Assembly: GCA_012841995.1 (NCBI GenBank)
Contig: DUTQ01000122.1
Span: 1 to 10,103 of the forward strand
Direction: 5' to 3'
DNA length: 10,103 bases
Source: Thermoanaerobacterales bacterium
GTDB taxonomy: Bacteria; Bacillota; Thermosediminibacteria; Thermosediminibacterales; Tepidanaerobacteraceae
This document shows positions 1-6,587 of this stretch, piece after piece. A program made the position numbers and the translations under genes. The notes below the pieces were generated by a model. It worked only from the letters and a program-made list of their open reading frames with translations, did not search any database and was not told the origin of the DNA. Numbering within the stretch: the stretch's first letter is position 1; every line of letters starts with the position of its first letter.

Positions 1-1
1 A

Positions 2-268
2 CTATATACTAAAAAGTTAATTAATGGGTTAATTTTGATTTTTACTGCGCTTTCCGGGTATGTTTTATTCTTATTCGGAAGAAAAAATACAATTGCCAGA
101 AAGTCTTTAACCATTTGTATTTGGTTTTTCTGTATAACTATACTCGGTGCCAGTAGAATATATATGGATATAAGTTATCCAAGTGATATAGTGGCAGGAT
201 TTTTAATAGGAAGTGTATGGCTTATAAGTTGTATTGTTGCGACAAAGGCCTTGGAATATTATCACTAA
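2..268 (+). CDS. PAP2-superfamily membrane phosphatase-like protein, C-terminal part (5' end outside window)
   Basis: The reading frame is open from base 2, so this is the C-terminal 88 residues of a gene starting left of the window; the TTG at 35 is only an internal codon. The protein is hydrophobic, with membrane segments around a stretch reading GASRIYMDISYPSDIVAG. That matches the third PAP2 motif (SR-x5-H-x3-D) of lipid phosphatases such as undecaprenyl-pyrophosphate or phosphatidylglycerophosphate phosphatases, including the typical YPSD-x-(V/L)-AG continuation. The histidine that is the catalytic nucleophile in the family is a serine here (AGT codon). The earlier motifs (K-x6-RP and PSGH) would lie off the left edge, so the fold is supported but catalytic activity is doubtful. 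No terminator is visible after the stop codon. Confidence 0.75.
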   Translation, partial: LYTKKLINGLILIFTALSGYVLFLFGRKNTIARKSLTICIWFFCITILGASRIYMDISYPSDIVAGFLIGSVWLISCIVATKALEYYH

Positions 269-536
269 TATATTGTTTCAGTATAAAGTAAATTCGGTGA
301 AAATAATAGCTTATTTATCCTTATTCTAGATACAAAAAGTTAAAGTTGATATTAATGTGGGAATGGGAGTAAGGATTGAGCAGAAAGTAGAAAAGTTGCA
401 GAAATAAGACTGAAAGATTAAATGCAAACCCCTTCAAATAAGCGGATTATTGTCTTTTTTAGATAGTAAAAGAGGATATGAATCAGTTTTGTAGAATATA
501 AAAATTACAGTTAAATTAGAGTGGAGGGAGAAAATA
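269..536. other. Intergenic region without recognised genes
   Basis: AT-rich spacer between the PAP2-like gene and the SLH gene. I see no convincing ORF, terminator or consensus promoter. The only clear signal is the strong ribosome site GGAGGGAG at 523-530, six bases before the ATG at 537. A TTGTAG / TTAAAT pair at 489-516 lies too close to the ribosome site to be a likely promoter. Confidence 0.5.
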
Positions 537-2402
537 ATGAGACATAGGTTTACATATTCAAAGACAATTATGATATCATTACTGATTCTATTTTTATGCA
601 TTTCGAATATGTGTCAGGTTTTGGCAGGTGGCCTGAAATTTACAGATATAAAGGCTTCAAAATATGACTGGGCCCGACCGTATATAGAAAAGATGTATCA
701 CCTTGGTATTGTAAAAGGAGTAACAGAGACTTCATACGCTCCTGATGCTTCGGTAAAGCGCGATGAGATAATTACTATGATGATAAGGCTTATGGGCTTG
801 GAAAATGACGCCAAAGGCAAGAAACTCCCTGCAACTTTTCCAAAAGCTTATACTGTTCCATCATGGGCTGTACCATATGTGGCTGAAGCAATTGACAAGA
901 ATATAATAACTGGAAAAGATTTTAGTGACTTCAGGGCTGAAGATGCCGCTTTAAGATGGGAAGTGGCTGTTTTTGCCGTAAAGGCCTTGGGGCTAGATAA
1001 TGAGGCGAAAGGCCGAAAAAATTTAAACCTTACCTTTAAGGATATTTATGATATACCCCTTGATGCCCGCACATACGTTGATGTAGCGGTGGAGAAAGGC
1101 ATAGTACAGGGATATCCAGATAACAGTTTCAAACCAAATAACAAAATTACAAGAGCTCAAGCGGCCACATTACTAAACAACATGATAAGGCACATACATG
1201 TTAAAGACATTATAAAAGGTCAAGTGTGTGGTGTGGATACCGTATCACTTCCGTCTATTGAGATAAAGCTATCTAGTGGGAGCTATGCTACTTACTTTAT
1301 AAGCAAAGATACTTCTGTATATCAGGAGGATGAAAAAGGAGCTCTTGTGGAAAGTTCCATTGATAAAAAAGACATTGGATCTTATGTAGCTATATTAGCT
1401 GAAGAAAACAATAAAAATACGGCCGTATATATAGAAAAATCCTCTAATTCCACCTCGACGCCGATAACTGATACAACATCTAATTATATTAAGGGGATAA
1501 TAAAAAACATAAACAGGACAAACAACACTTTAACACTACTTAAGGAAAATGGCGATGATGTAGTTTTAACTATAAAAGGAGATACAAAAACATATGTTGA
1601 CGGGGTATTAGCCACATTGTCTGATCTGGCTATAGGCCAGTCGGTAAAGATAACAGTTTCAGGCACAAGCATCATTGATATTGAGGCACAAAGTGCAAGA
1701 GAACATGTCAAAGGAACATTTGTCAAGCTAAACTTTGCATCAGAAAACCCAGAGATCATAATACAGTCATCAGGTAAAGAATATAAATATGAGACTGATA
1801 AGTATGTATATGTCCGAAAAAATGGCAAGACGGCAGAGTTAAAAGACCTTAAAATAGGTGATGAGATTGAAGCTGAATTAGAATATGGGAAAATAGTTCG
1901 AGTAATAGCTACGAGCACCATAAAAACTGTCAGCGGCACTATAAAAACCTTGACCATTTCAGATAGGTCTGTAATCACAGTGACTGATGATGATGGAAGA
2001 GAGCATACTATTTATGTAACCCCAGATACAAAAATAAGCCGAGAACGTAAAAAAATCGAATTATATGATTTGCGTATAGGCTACTACATTGATGCTGAAA
2101 TTGAGGGAAATGAGGTAATATGTATAGATGTAACCCCGAAAAGGGTTCAAGAAACATTGCAGGGCATTGTCCAGAACGTCCACAGAGACCCAAAAGTTAT
2201 TTTAATAGAAATCAGAAAGACTGATGGTACAAGGGAAACAAAGACAATATATTATACAGATGATACAAGCATTGTTAGAGGCGATAGTAGCAGTATTTCT
2301 ATTAGAAGGATAAACGAGGGCGACGAAATATTAGTAGTGGGGGAAGAAAAAGACGGGCTATTTTATGCAAATACCATTATGAATTTAACTATAGATGAGT
2401 AA
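537..2402 (+). CDS. S-layer-homology (SLH) domain cell-surface protein with five C-terminal beta-repeats
   Basis: This is a 621-residue secreted protein. Residues 1-30 are a signal peptide (basic start, hydrophobic core, cut near VLA-GG). Three SLH domains follow at about 33-87, 101-152 and 165-218. In this family they bind pyruvylated secondary cell-wall polymer and hold the protein on the cell surface. The usual TRAE motif reads KRDE, LRWE and TRAQ in the three copies, so only the third is close to canonical. After SLH3, five divergent units of about 70-80 residues start near 226, 317, 390, 463 and 538. Each opens with a G-x-(I/V/F) beta-strand and has a central D-T-(S/K) strand. Each except the first ends in an (I/E)G-(D/Q)-x-(I/V) strand, and a Ser/Thr-rich linker (303-315) separates units 1 and 2. 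They resemble DUF5666-like small beta-barrels. The start is the ATG six bases after GGAGGGAG. Ligand or structural role unknown. Confidence 0.88.
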   Translation: MRHRFTYSKTIMISLLILFLCISNMCQVLAGGLKFTDIKASKYDWARPYIEKMYHLGIVKGVTETSYAPDASVKRDEIITMMIRLMGLENDAKGKKLPATFPKAYTVPSWAVPYVAEAIDKNIITGKDFSDFRAEDAALRWEVAVFAVKALGLDNEAKGRKNLNLTFKDIYDIPLDARTYVDVAVEKGIVQGYPDNSFKPNNKITRAQAATLLNNMIRHIHVKDIIKGQVCGVDTVSLPSIEIKLSSGSYATYFISKDTSVYQEDEKGALVESSIDKKDIGSYVAILAEENNKNTAVYIEKSSNSTSTPITDTTSNYIKGIIKNINRTNNTLTLLKENGDDVVLTIKGDTKTYVDGVLATLSDLAIGQSVKITVSGTSIIDIEAQSAREHVKGTFVKLNFASENPEIIIQSSGKEYKYETDKYVYVRKNGKTAELKDLKIGDEIEAELEYGKIVRVIATSTIKTVSGTIKTLTISDRSVITVTDDDGREHTIYVTPDTKISRERKKIELYDLRIGYYIDAEIEGNEVICIDVTPKRVQETLQGIVQNVHRDPKVILIEIRKTDGTRETKTIYYTDDTSIVRGDSSSISIRRINEGDEILVVGEEKDGLFYANTIMNLTIDE

Positions 2403-2420
2403 TGATTTTACAGAAAATAA

Positions 2421-2450
2421 CTTTGGTAAAAATTTTTGTTTTAACTAAAG
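2421..2450. other. Weak stem-loop after the SLH gene
   Basis: CTTTGGTAAAA (2421-2431) can pair with TTTTAACTAAAG (2439-2450) with one G-U pair and one bulged A, around a 7-base loop. No T-tract follows, so it is a poor terminator. The SLH transcript more likely ends at the strong hairpin near 2647. Confidence 0.3.
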
Positions 2451-2451
2451 C

Positions 2452-2648
2452 AACATTTCCCGGGAAATTGTGCTGAAAAATGGCGACAAGTTTTTCATAG
2501 ATAAAGTAAAGAGAAATGGCATGTCGAAAGATGGTGAAGAGCCTACAAAATGCTTTTATAAATTTGAGGATATGGCAGAGTTACTTGACCGTACAAGTTT
2601 AGGATTGAGGAAAAAACAAATAACGTCAGGATTGTGATATCAAAAAAA
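2452..2648 (+). pseudogene. Frameshifted remnant of a stalk-like (copper amine oxidase N-terminal-like) domain
   Basis: One frame is open from 2449 after a TAA and reads NISREIVLKNGDKFFIDKV, then later CFYKFEDMAELLD, up to base 2589. Skipping two bases (CG, 2590-2591) continues in another frame as YKFRIEEKTNNVRIVISKK, up to base 2648. Joined, the end reads FEDMAELLD/YKFRIEEKTNNVRIVI. This has the pattern of the stalk / copper amine oxidase N-terminal-like domain common in clostridial surface proteins (Lrd-AELLGYKV-WDEKTNTVRI). Neither frame alone gives a whole domain, there is no convincing start or ribosome site, and the second frame runs into the terminator. I infer a decayed 3' end of a surface-protein gene, left between the SLH gene and the terminator. 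A 55-residue ORF from GTG 2470 to 2637 exists in the first frame but is probably not a gene. Confidence 0.5.
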
Positions 2649-2688
2649 ACAGTCGATTTTATTTTTAAATCGGCTGTTTTTTTGTTTT
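2647..2688 (+). terminator. Intrinsic terminator
   Basis: AAACAGTCGATTT (2647-2659) pairs with AAATCGGCTGTTT (2667-2679): 13 base pairs with one G-U pair, loop of seven bases, then a T-run from 2677 (seven T, G, four T). It closes the SLH/pseudogene transcription unit. Confidence 0.88.
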
Positions 2689-2753
2689 GAGTGCATATTT
2701 TCCGAATATAATAATGGAAAAAATATTAAAATTACATAAACGCATTAAAATGG

Positions 2754-2783
2754 GAAGGAAAAGGCGGTTCTTATGTAGAATAG
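2754..2783 (+). promoter_or_regulatory. Candidate sigma-H promoter ahead of the Spo0F-like/kinase operon
   Basis: GAAGGAAAA at 2754-2762 fits the sigma-H -35 consensus RNAGGAWWW at every position. After a 12-base spacer, GTAGAATAG at 2775-2783 fits the -10 consensus RNNGAATWW at eight of nine positions. The spacing is within the 11-12 used by this factor. Transcription would start near 2790, leaving an ~80-base leader. In Bacillus subtilis sigma-H drives spo0F, kinA and spo0A, so the match agrees with the genes downstream. A sigma-A -10 hexamer TATAAT also occurs at 2848-2853, without a -35 partner. Confidence 0.6.
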
Positions 2784-2870
2784 TTTCTATTAGCGAGATT
2801 TCCAGAAACTTGGACATTGTCTGAAACTTAAGCAGCATTCCAAAAATTATAATTAAGTGAGGATGGTAAA

Positions 2871-3293
2871 ATGGGGCTCCACAATAAAGTCATGGTTGTC
2901 GATGATCAGGTTTTGATTAGAACTATGCTGTTGGAAGTTCTCAATTCAAACGGGTTTACAGCGGTAGCAGCCTCAAATGGCCAAGACGCGTTAAACCTGG
3001 CAAGGCTGGAAATGCCTGATATTGCACTTTTAGATTTTAATATACCCAAAATTGACGGATTAACTCTTTTTAAAAAGCTAAAGATGATTAAACCAGGCAT
3101 TAAAGCTGTATTTATGACGGGCTCTCCCAATGTAAATATCGCAAAATCGGCTCTTGAACAAGGTGCTCAAGATGTAATTGTAAAACCATTTGATATATTC
3201 GTTATGGTTAAAATGCTAAAGGAAATTTCAAGTATTACAACAAGAGGTGAAGAGGAGTGGAAGATAATAAACAAAAAGGATGGGATAATTTAA
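2871..3293 (+). CDS. Single-domain response regulator, Spo0F-like
   Basis: This 140-residue protein is a receiver (CheY-like) domain plus a short tail, with no output domain. All active-site residues are visible: acidic pair D11-D12, phospho-acceptor D55 in LLDFNIPKIDG, T83 and K105 followed by PFD. The VDDQ-x2-IR start, the IPKIDG motif (isoleucine rather than the common methionine) and the KPFDI end resemble Bacillus Spo0F, which carries phosphate from sensor kinases to Spo0B. The last ~20 residues, after the domain, come from DNA shared with the kinase gene. It is the first gene of an operon overlapping the kinase by 37 bases, preceded by a likely sigma-H promoter. The receiver class is certain; a sporulation relay role is inferred, and a CheY-like role remains possible. 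Confidence 0.85.
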   Translation: MGLHNKVMVVDDQVLIRTMLLEVLNSNGFTAVAASNGQDALNLARLEMPDIALLDFNIPKIDGLTLFKKLKMIKPGIKAVFMTGSPNVNIAKSALEQGAQDVIVKPFDIFVMVKMLKEISSITTRGEEEWKIINKKDGII

Positions 3294-4192
3294 CAAAAAA
3301 TAATAAATACGAGCAATTACTCGCTAATAAAAGCTATGTTATCTGTGATAGCTCTTGTATTTTGGTAAAAGAGGGTAAACATAAAGTAATAATTAGAGAT
3401 GAACAAGATGGAATAACTAATGCATTTGATGTAGATGTCATGCTGCTAAAAAATAACAAGAATGTATTATGCTGTATTATATTTTTGGAGGAGATGGATG
3501 AAGAAGAAATTTGTTATGATATTAAATCTAAAGACAAAGATTCTTTGGTATCAAAAGAACTTGCTGCAAGCGTTGTCCATGAAATAAAAAACCCTCTTTT
3601 TTCAATAAGAGGGTTTTTGCAACTTTTGGATAAAAGTTTTGTAAAAGGCGATAGTCGTAAAGAATATACTAACTTAATGTTATCAGAATTAGATAGGTTA
3701 AATAACATGGTAAATCAACTTCTTTTTATTTATAAGGACAAGGCTACAAATCTACAAAAAGTTTGTCTCCCCAATGTCATTGATGAAGTCATAAGATTAT
3801 TAAAACCAAAATTAGATAAGAACGAAATAACATGTTCACTTGAATCTGAACAAGAGGGGATACATGTTTTAGCTGATGCCTCTAATCTAAAACAAGTGAT
3901 TATAAATTTAATCCTCAATGCTGTTGAAGCGTCTTTACCGGGAAACAATATATCTATACGTGTATATAAAGAAGGAAAAAATGTTATTGCCCAAATAGAG
4001 GATGAAGGGACAGGTATAAGCCAAGAAGAGTTAGCTAAAATATTTGAGCCGTTTTATACGACAAAAGAAGATGGGACAGGCCTTGGCCTATATATTACGA
4101 AAAATATTATTTCAAGTTTTGGTGGGAGCATAAGGGTTGTTAGTAGCAAGGGCAAGGGAACTATCTTTTTTCTAGAATTTTCAAGAACATAA
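3257..4192 (+). CDS. Soluble sporulation-type histidine kinase
   Basis: 311 residues with no membrane segment, so probably cytoplasmic. Residues ~25-85 look like a reduced PAS-type sensor (beta-rich, ending in CCIIFLEEMDEE). The dimerisation/phosphotransfer helix carries H108 in SVVHEIKNPLFSIRGFLQLL, closely like the KinA-KinE family HEIRNPLT-(S/A)-(I/L)-KGF. The ATPase part has the N box (N217/N221), G1 (DEGTGI, 249-254), F box (FEPFYTTK) and G2 (GTGLGLYI, 273-280), all intact. The GTG start lies six bases after GAGGTGA (3244-3250), inside the regulator gene, with a 37-base overlap that suggests translational coupling. By analogy it would phosphorylate the Spo0F-like neighbour or Spo0A. A terminator-like hairpin lies inside the H-box codons. 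After the stop is a T-rich stretch without a hairpin, so read-through to the next gene is possible. Confidence 0.88.
   Translation: MEDNKQKGWDNLTKNNKYEQLLANKSYVICDSSCILVKEGKHKVIIRDEQDGITNAFDVDVMLLKNNKNVLCCIIFLEEMDEEEICYDIKSKDKDSLVSKELAASVVHEIKNPLFSIRGFLQLLDKSFVKGDSRKEYTNLMLSELDRLNNMVNQLLFIYKDKATNLQKVCLPNVIDEVIRLLKPKLDKNEITCSLESEQEGIHVLADASNLKQVIINLILNAVEASLPGNNISIRVYKEGKNVIAQIEDEGTGISQEELAKIFEPFYTTKEDGTGLGLYITKNIISSFGGSIRVVSSKGKGTIFFLEFSRT
3587..3618 (+). terminator. Terminator-like hairpin inside the kinase coding region
   Basis: AAAAACCCTCTT (3587-3598) and AAGAGGGTTTTT (3607-3618) are perfect 12-bp inverted repeats with an eight-base loop; the 3' arm ends in five T. It encodes KNPLFSIRGFL, next to the catalytic histidine. 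The shape is that of an intrinsic terminator, but translating ribosomes should normally suppress it. It may be a coincidence of codon choice. Confidence 0.35.
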
Positions 4193-4215
4193 TTTTTTAT
4201 TTTTTTTTAAATTTG

Positions 4216-4244
4216 AAAGGATTTTAGACTTTTATCTTGAAGTA
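4216..4244 (+). promoter_or_regulatory. Possible sigma-H-like promoter for the zinc-ribbon gene
   Basis: AAAGGATTT (4216-4224) fits RNAGGAWWW fully. After 11 bases CTTGAAGTA (4236-4244) keeps GAA but misses R and T of RNNGAATWW. An overlapping sigma-A reading is TTGAAG (4237-4242), 16 bases, TATTAA (4259-4264). Both would start transcription before the ATG at 4302 and fit that start better than the TTG at 4278. Confidence 0.35.
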
Positions 4245-4301
4245 TTCTATTAAGACCATATTAAAACCAAATTCATTTTGAAATTTACGGTGGTGTTGGT
4301 C

Positions 4302-4934
4302 ATGATTGATGCAAGGTTTTATATAACTATTTTTAGGGATACAGGTCAAGTGAAGATGGTACCGATAAGTTTGTTTAGGCGGTATGGTGATCATATTGCG
4401 CCAGATGCCAATGATGACTTAACTCTACCCTTTTCTGTAAAGAGGGGTTCATCAGGGGGTATGGATCTCGAACTTTTTTGTGTTGATTGCCAAAAGAGTC
4501 ATGTTTTTAACTTAGAGCTTAAGTCTTTAAGGAAAAAGGGTGGCAATTATATTTATTGTCCTCAGTGCCAATTAGAACTGGCATTTGTTGGCGCAAAACA
4601 AGATGTTGCAAAAGTTGTGGATAGGCGCAATAGGGAAATTGAAGCCCTTGTACATGAGATGGGACTTGATGATTATTTCAAAAACCCTCTTGTGACATAC
4701 GATATGATAAACTATATTCATGATATGGCAGAAAGCAAAAAAATTTATTGTGAATGCGGAAGTCATGACATAACTGCAACTGTTAATTTCGATAAAATAG
4801 AATTATTTTGTAAAAAATGCGGGAGTTCATATATCATAAATACAAGAGATAAATATGATTTAGAACGGGCAAAGAAGGCGCGGCCTATAATTATTAAACA
4901 AAGTGAAAGCCCCGATAAACTTATAAAATATTGA
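4302..4934 (+). CDS. Unrecognised protein with two zinc ribbons
   Basis: 210 residues from the ATG at 4302, chosen because GGTGGT (4289-4294) sits 7 bases before it; the frame extends to a TTG at 4278 with no ribosome site. I do not recognise the family. Two four-cysteine zinc-ribbon pairs are visible: C60-x2-C63 with C86-x2-C89, and C150-x-C152 with C170-x2-C173. Each second pair lies in a beta-hairpin context (YIYCPQCQLELAF and IELFCKKCGSSYII). They are joined by a charged, mostly helical stretch (98-147). The first ~55 residues form a separate beta-rich part, and the tail is basic (KKARPIIIKQ). There is no signal peptide or membrane segment. Such paired ribbons often bind nucleic acid or protein partners; no function can be assigned. 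It follows the kinase by 109 bases with no terminator between, so partial co-transcription is possible. Confidence 0.7.
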   Translation: MIDARFYITIFRDTGQVKMVPISLFRRYGDHIAPDANDDLTLPFSVKRGSSGGMDLELFCVDCQKSHVFNLELKSLRKKGGNYIYCPQCQLELAFVGAKQDVAKVVDRRNREIEALVHEMGLDDYFKNPLVTYDMINYIHDMAESKKIYCECGSHDITATVNFDKIELFCKKCGSSYIINTRDKYDLERAKKARPIIIKQSESPDKLIKY

Positions 4935-4959
4935 CGATAAAAAACAAGAATGTTATAAT
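4931..4959 (+). promoter_or_regulatory. Strong sigma-A-type promoter overlapping the end of the zinc-ribbon gene
   Basis: TTGACG (4931-4936), exactly 17 bases, then TATAAT (4954-4959): 5/6 and 6/6 to consensus with ideal spacing. The -35 covers the TGA stop of the zinc-ribbon gene. Transcription should start near 4966, about 33 bases before a terminator. Confidence 0.72.
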
Positions 4960-4965
4960 ACAAAA

Positions 4966-5032
4966 AAAGGCAAATGAATTTAAAAGTGTTATTAATAAAA
5001 AAAGGTGGCCCTACACTGGGCCTCCTTTTTAA
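4966..5032 (+). ncRNA. Putative short leader/attenuated RNA upstream of rho
   Basis: The strong promoter at 4931-4959 followed by an intrinsic terminator predicts a discrete RNA of about 67 bases. It holds an ATG (4974) behind a weak AAGG, opening a 59-codon frame to 5153 that passes through the hairpin; this is unlikely to be a real peptide but could be a leader. It could be a stand-alone small RNA or the attenuated form of the rho leader. Existence is inferred from signals only. Confidence 0.4.
4997..5032 (+). terminator. Intrinsic terminator/attenuator before rho
   Basis: AAAAAGGTGGCCC (4999-5011) pairs with GGGCCTCCTTTTT (5018-5030), with one T-T mismatch in the middle and loop TACACT. 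Five T close the 3' arm. It ends transcripts from the zinc-ribbon gene and from the promoter at 4931-4959. Confidence 0.8.
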
Positions 5033-5310
5033 GGGTTATTTTTATTTGAATATTTTTTCCTGCCTTGAACATAATCTCTATAGGTTGTTATATATCAAAG
5101 CTTTAGAATTGATTATGTTCTCATCTAAACTCTTCTTTATTATTCTTTTCTGATAAAATTTGGTCTAGAATATTTCTTTCCCAGATTAAAATTATTTTTG
5201 CTTATTTTTCAAAACTGTCAAATTATCCAACTTGGATACAATATAATGTTTATTGAATACAATATTTTTTATCAAAATTTAATATATTAAATATAAAAAG
5301 GAGCGAGACA
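5033..5310 (+). promoter_or_regulatory. AT-rich rho upstream region
   Basis: 278 bases with no credible gene. The stretch at about 5118-5152 is almost all C/T on the plus strand, a composition suited to Rho binding in RNA. A possible promoter is CTGTCA (5215-5220), 16 bases, TACAAT (5237-5242), overlapping a direct repeat. The ribosome site AAAAAGGAG ends 9 bases before the TTG start of rho. Confidence 0.4.
5232..5265. repeat. 13-bp direct repeat at the likely rho promoter
   Basis: TTGGATACAATAT (5232-5244) and TTGAATACAATAT (5253-5265) match at 12 of 13 positions and start 21 bases apart, two helical turns. It may be an operator or duplicated promoter elements; AT-rich chance similarity is possible. 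Confidence 0.5.
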
Positions 5311-6573
5311 TTGTTAATTACTGAATTAGAAAAAAAGACTATTGTACAGCTTCATGAGATAGCAAAACAAAAGAAAATACCGGGCTATTATAAATATAGA
5401 AAACGAGAATTGATATTGAAGATACTGGAATTTATGTCCGAAGAACCAGGCGATTCTTTGGCAGAAGGAGTTCTGGAGGTCTTACCTGATGGTTATGGAT
5501 TTTTGCGAATAGAAAATTATATGCCTTCAGATGAGGATATATACATATCTCCTTCACAGATACGCCGATTTCATTTGAGAACCGGAGATATGATTTCAGG
5601 CAAGATAAGACCACCGAAGGATAGTGAGAGGTATAGGGCTATTTTGAAAATATCGGCTGTTAACGGTCTGGATCCTGAACATGCAGTTGGCCGATATCAC
5701 TTCGACTCATTAACTCCCATTTTTCCAAAGCCAAGACTTGTATTAGAAAACGACCCAGAGGATATTTCAACTAGATTAATAGATATAATATCGCCTATCG
5801 GCAAAGGCCAGCGAGCTCTAATAGTTTCACCTCCAAAGGCTGGTAAAACCATGATGCTCAAAAAAATAGCAAATAGCATTACCAAAAACCATCCTGAAGT
5901 ACAGTTAATTGTTCTGTTAATAGACGAGAGGCCTGAAGAAGTTACAGATATACGCCGATCAGTTGATGGTGAGGTAGTGAGTTCAACTTTCGATGAGCTC
6001 CCTGAAAATCACCTGTGTGTAGCATATATGGTTTTGGAGAGGGCACAAAGATTAGTAGAAAGCAGGAGGGATGTTGTTATACTTTTAGACAGCATAACAC
6101 GCCTTGCCCGCGCAAACAATCTAGTCGTGCCTCCTACAGGGAGGACGTTGTCAGGTGGCCTTGACCCAAGTGCTCTTCATAAGCCAAAGAGGTTTTTTGG
6201 ATCTGCGCGTAACATAGAAGAAGGTGGAAGTTTGACTATAATAGCTACTGCCCTTGTAGAGACAGGTAGTAGAATGGATGATGTGATCTATGAAGAATTT
6301 AAGGGCACAGGCAATATGGAAATACATCTTGACCGGAGATTAGCTGAACGCAGGATATATCCCGCAATTGATATAAAAAAATCTGGCACGCGCCGGGAAG
6401 AGCTGCTGTTGTCAAAAGATGAGCTAGAAGCTGTATGGGTACTAAGAAAAGCATTGGCTCAGCTTGACACTGTAGAAGCAACATCAACCTTGATCAGTAG
6501 ATTGAAAAGGACAAAAACTAATCACGAGTTTTTCGAAAACCTGGCTGCTATGGTAAATGAAATGCAGCTTTAA
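5311..6573 (+). CDS. rho: Transcription termination factor Rho
   Basis: 420 residues, normal family length. This ring-shaped RNA-dependent ATPase binds pyrimidine-rich nascent RNA and strips RNA polymerase from DNA. The N-terminal Rho_N helical domain is at about 1-45 ([21 protein letters not shown]). The cold-shock RNA-binding domain is at ~50-117 ([14 protein letters not shown]). The ATPase has Walker A SPPKAGKT (173-180), Walker B VVILLD (255-260), the Q-loop region GGLDPSA (282-288) and the R-loop KGTG (331-334). All are intact, and there is no inserted acidic domain. The TTG start has a good ribosome site (AAAAAGGAG) and no better alternative. The long leader and upstream attenuator suggest controlled expression; rho self-regulation is known in other bacteria. 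The gene ends only 14 bases from a convergent gene, with no terminator between. Confidence 0.97.
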   Translation: MLITELEKKTIVQLHEIAKQKKIPGYYKYRKRELILKILEFMSEEPGDSLAEGVLEVLPDGYGFLRIENYMPSDEDIYISPSQIRRFHLRTGDMISGKIRPPKDSERYRAILKISAVNGLDPEHAVGRYHFDSLTPIFPKPRLVLENDPEDISTRLIDIISPIGKGQRALIVSPPKAGKTMMLKKIANSITKNHPEVQLIVLLIDERPEEVTDIRRSVDGEVVSSTFDELPENHLCVAYMVLERAQRLVESRRDVVILLDSITRLARANNLVVPPTGRTLSGGLDPSALHKPKRFFGSARNIEEGGSLTIIATALVETGSRMDDVIYEEFKGTGNMEIHLDRRLAERRIYPAIDIKKSGTRREELLLSKDELEAVWVLRKALAQLDTVEATSTLISRLKRTKTNHEFFENLAAMVNEMQL

Positions 6574-6587
6574 TCGTGGTGTAAAGA

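Noticed and set aside
1484..1978. 164-codon minus-strand ORF inside the SLH gene
   Set aside because: A shadow of the SLH gene; no ribosome site and no domain pattern.
2714..2824. 36-codon basic ORF (MEKILKLHKRIKMGRKRRF...) before the receiver gene
   Set aside because: No ribosome site, and it contains the sigma-H promoter elements; likely chance.
2815..2827. Spo0A-box-like ATTGTCTGAAAC
   Set aside because: It carries an extra base against the TTGTCGAA core, so it is not a convincing 0A box.
4999..5030. T-box-like AGGTGG before a terminator
   Set aside because: The AGGGTGGNACC antiterminator core is incomplete, there is no specifier structure, and the next gene is rho, not an amino-acid gene.
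4974..5153. 59-codon ORF starting in the rho leader
   Set aside because: Weak ribosome site, passes through a terminator hairpin, and its composition looks non-coding.
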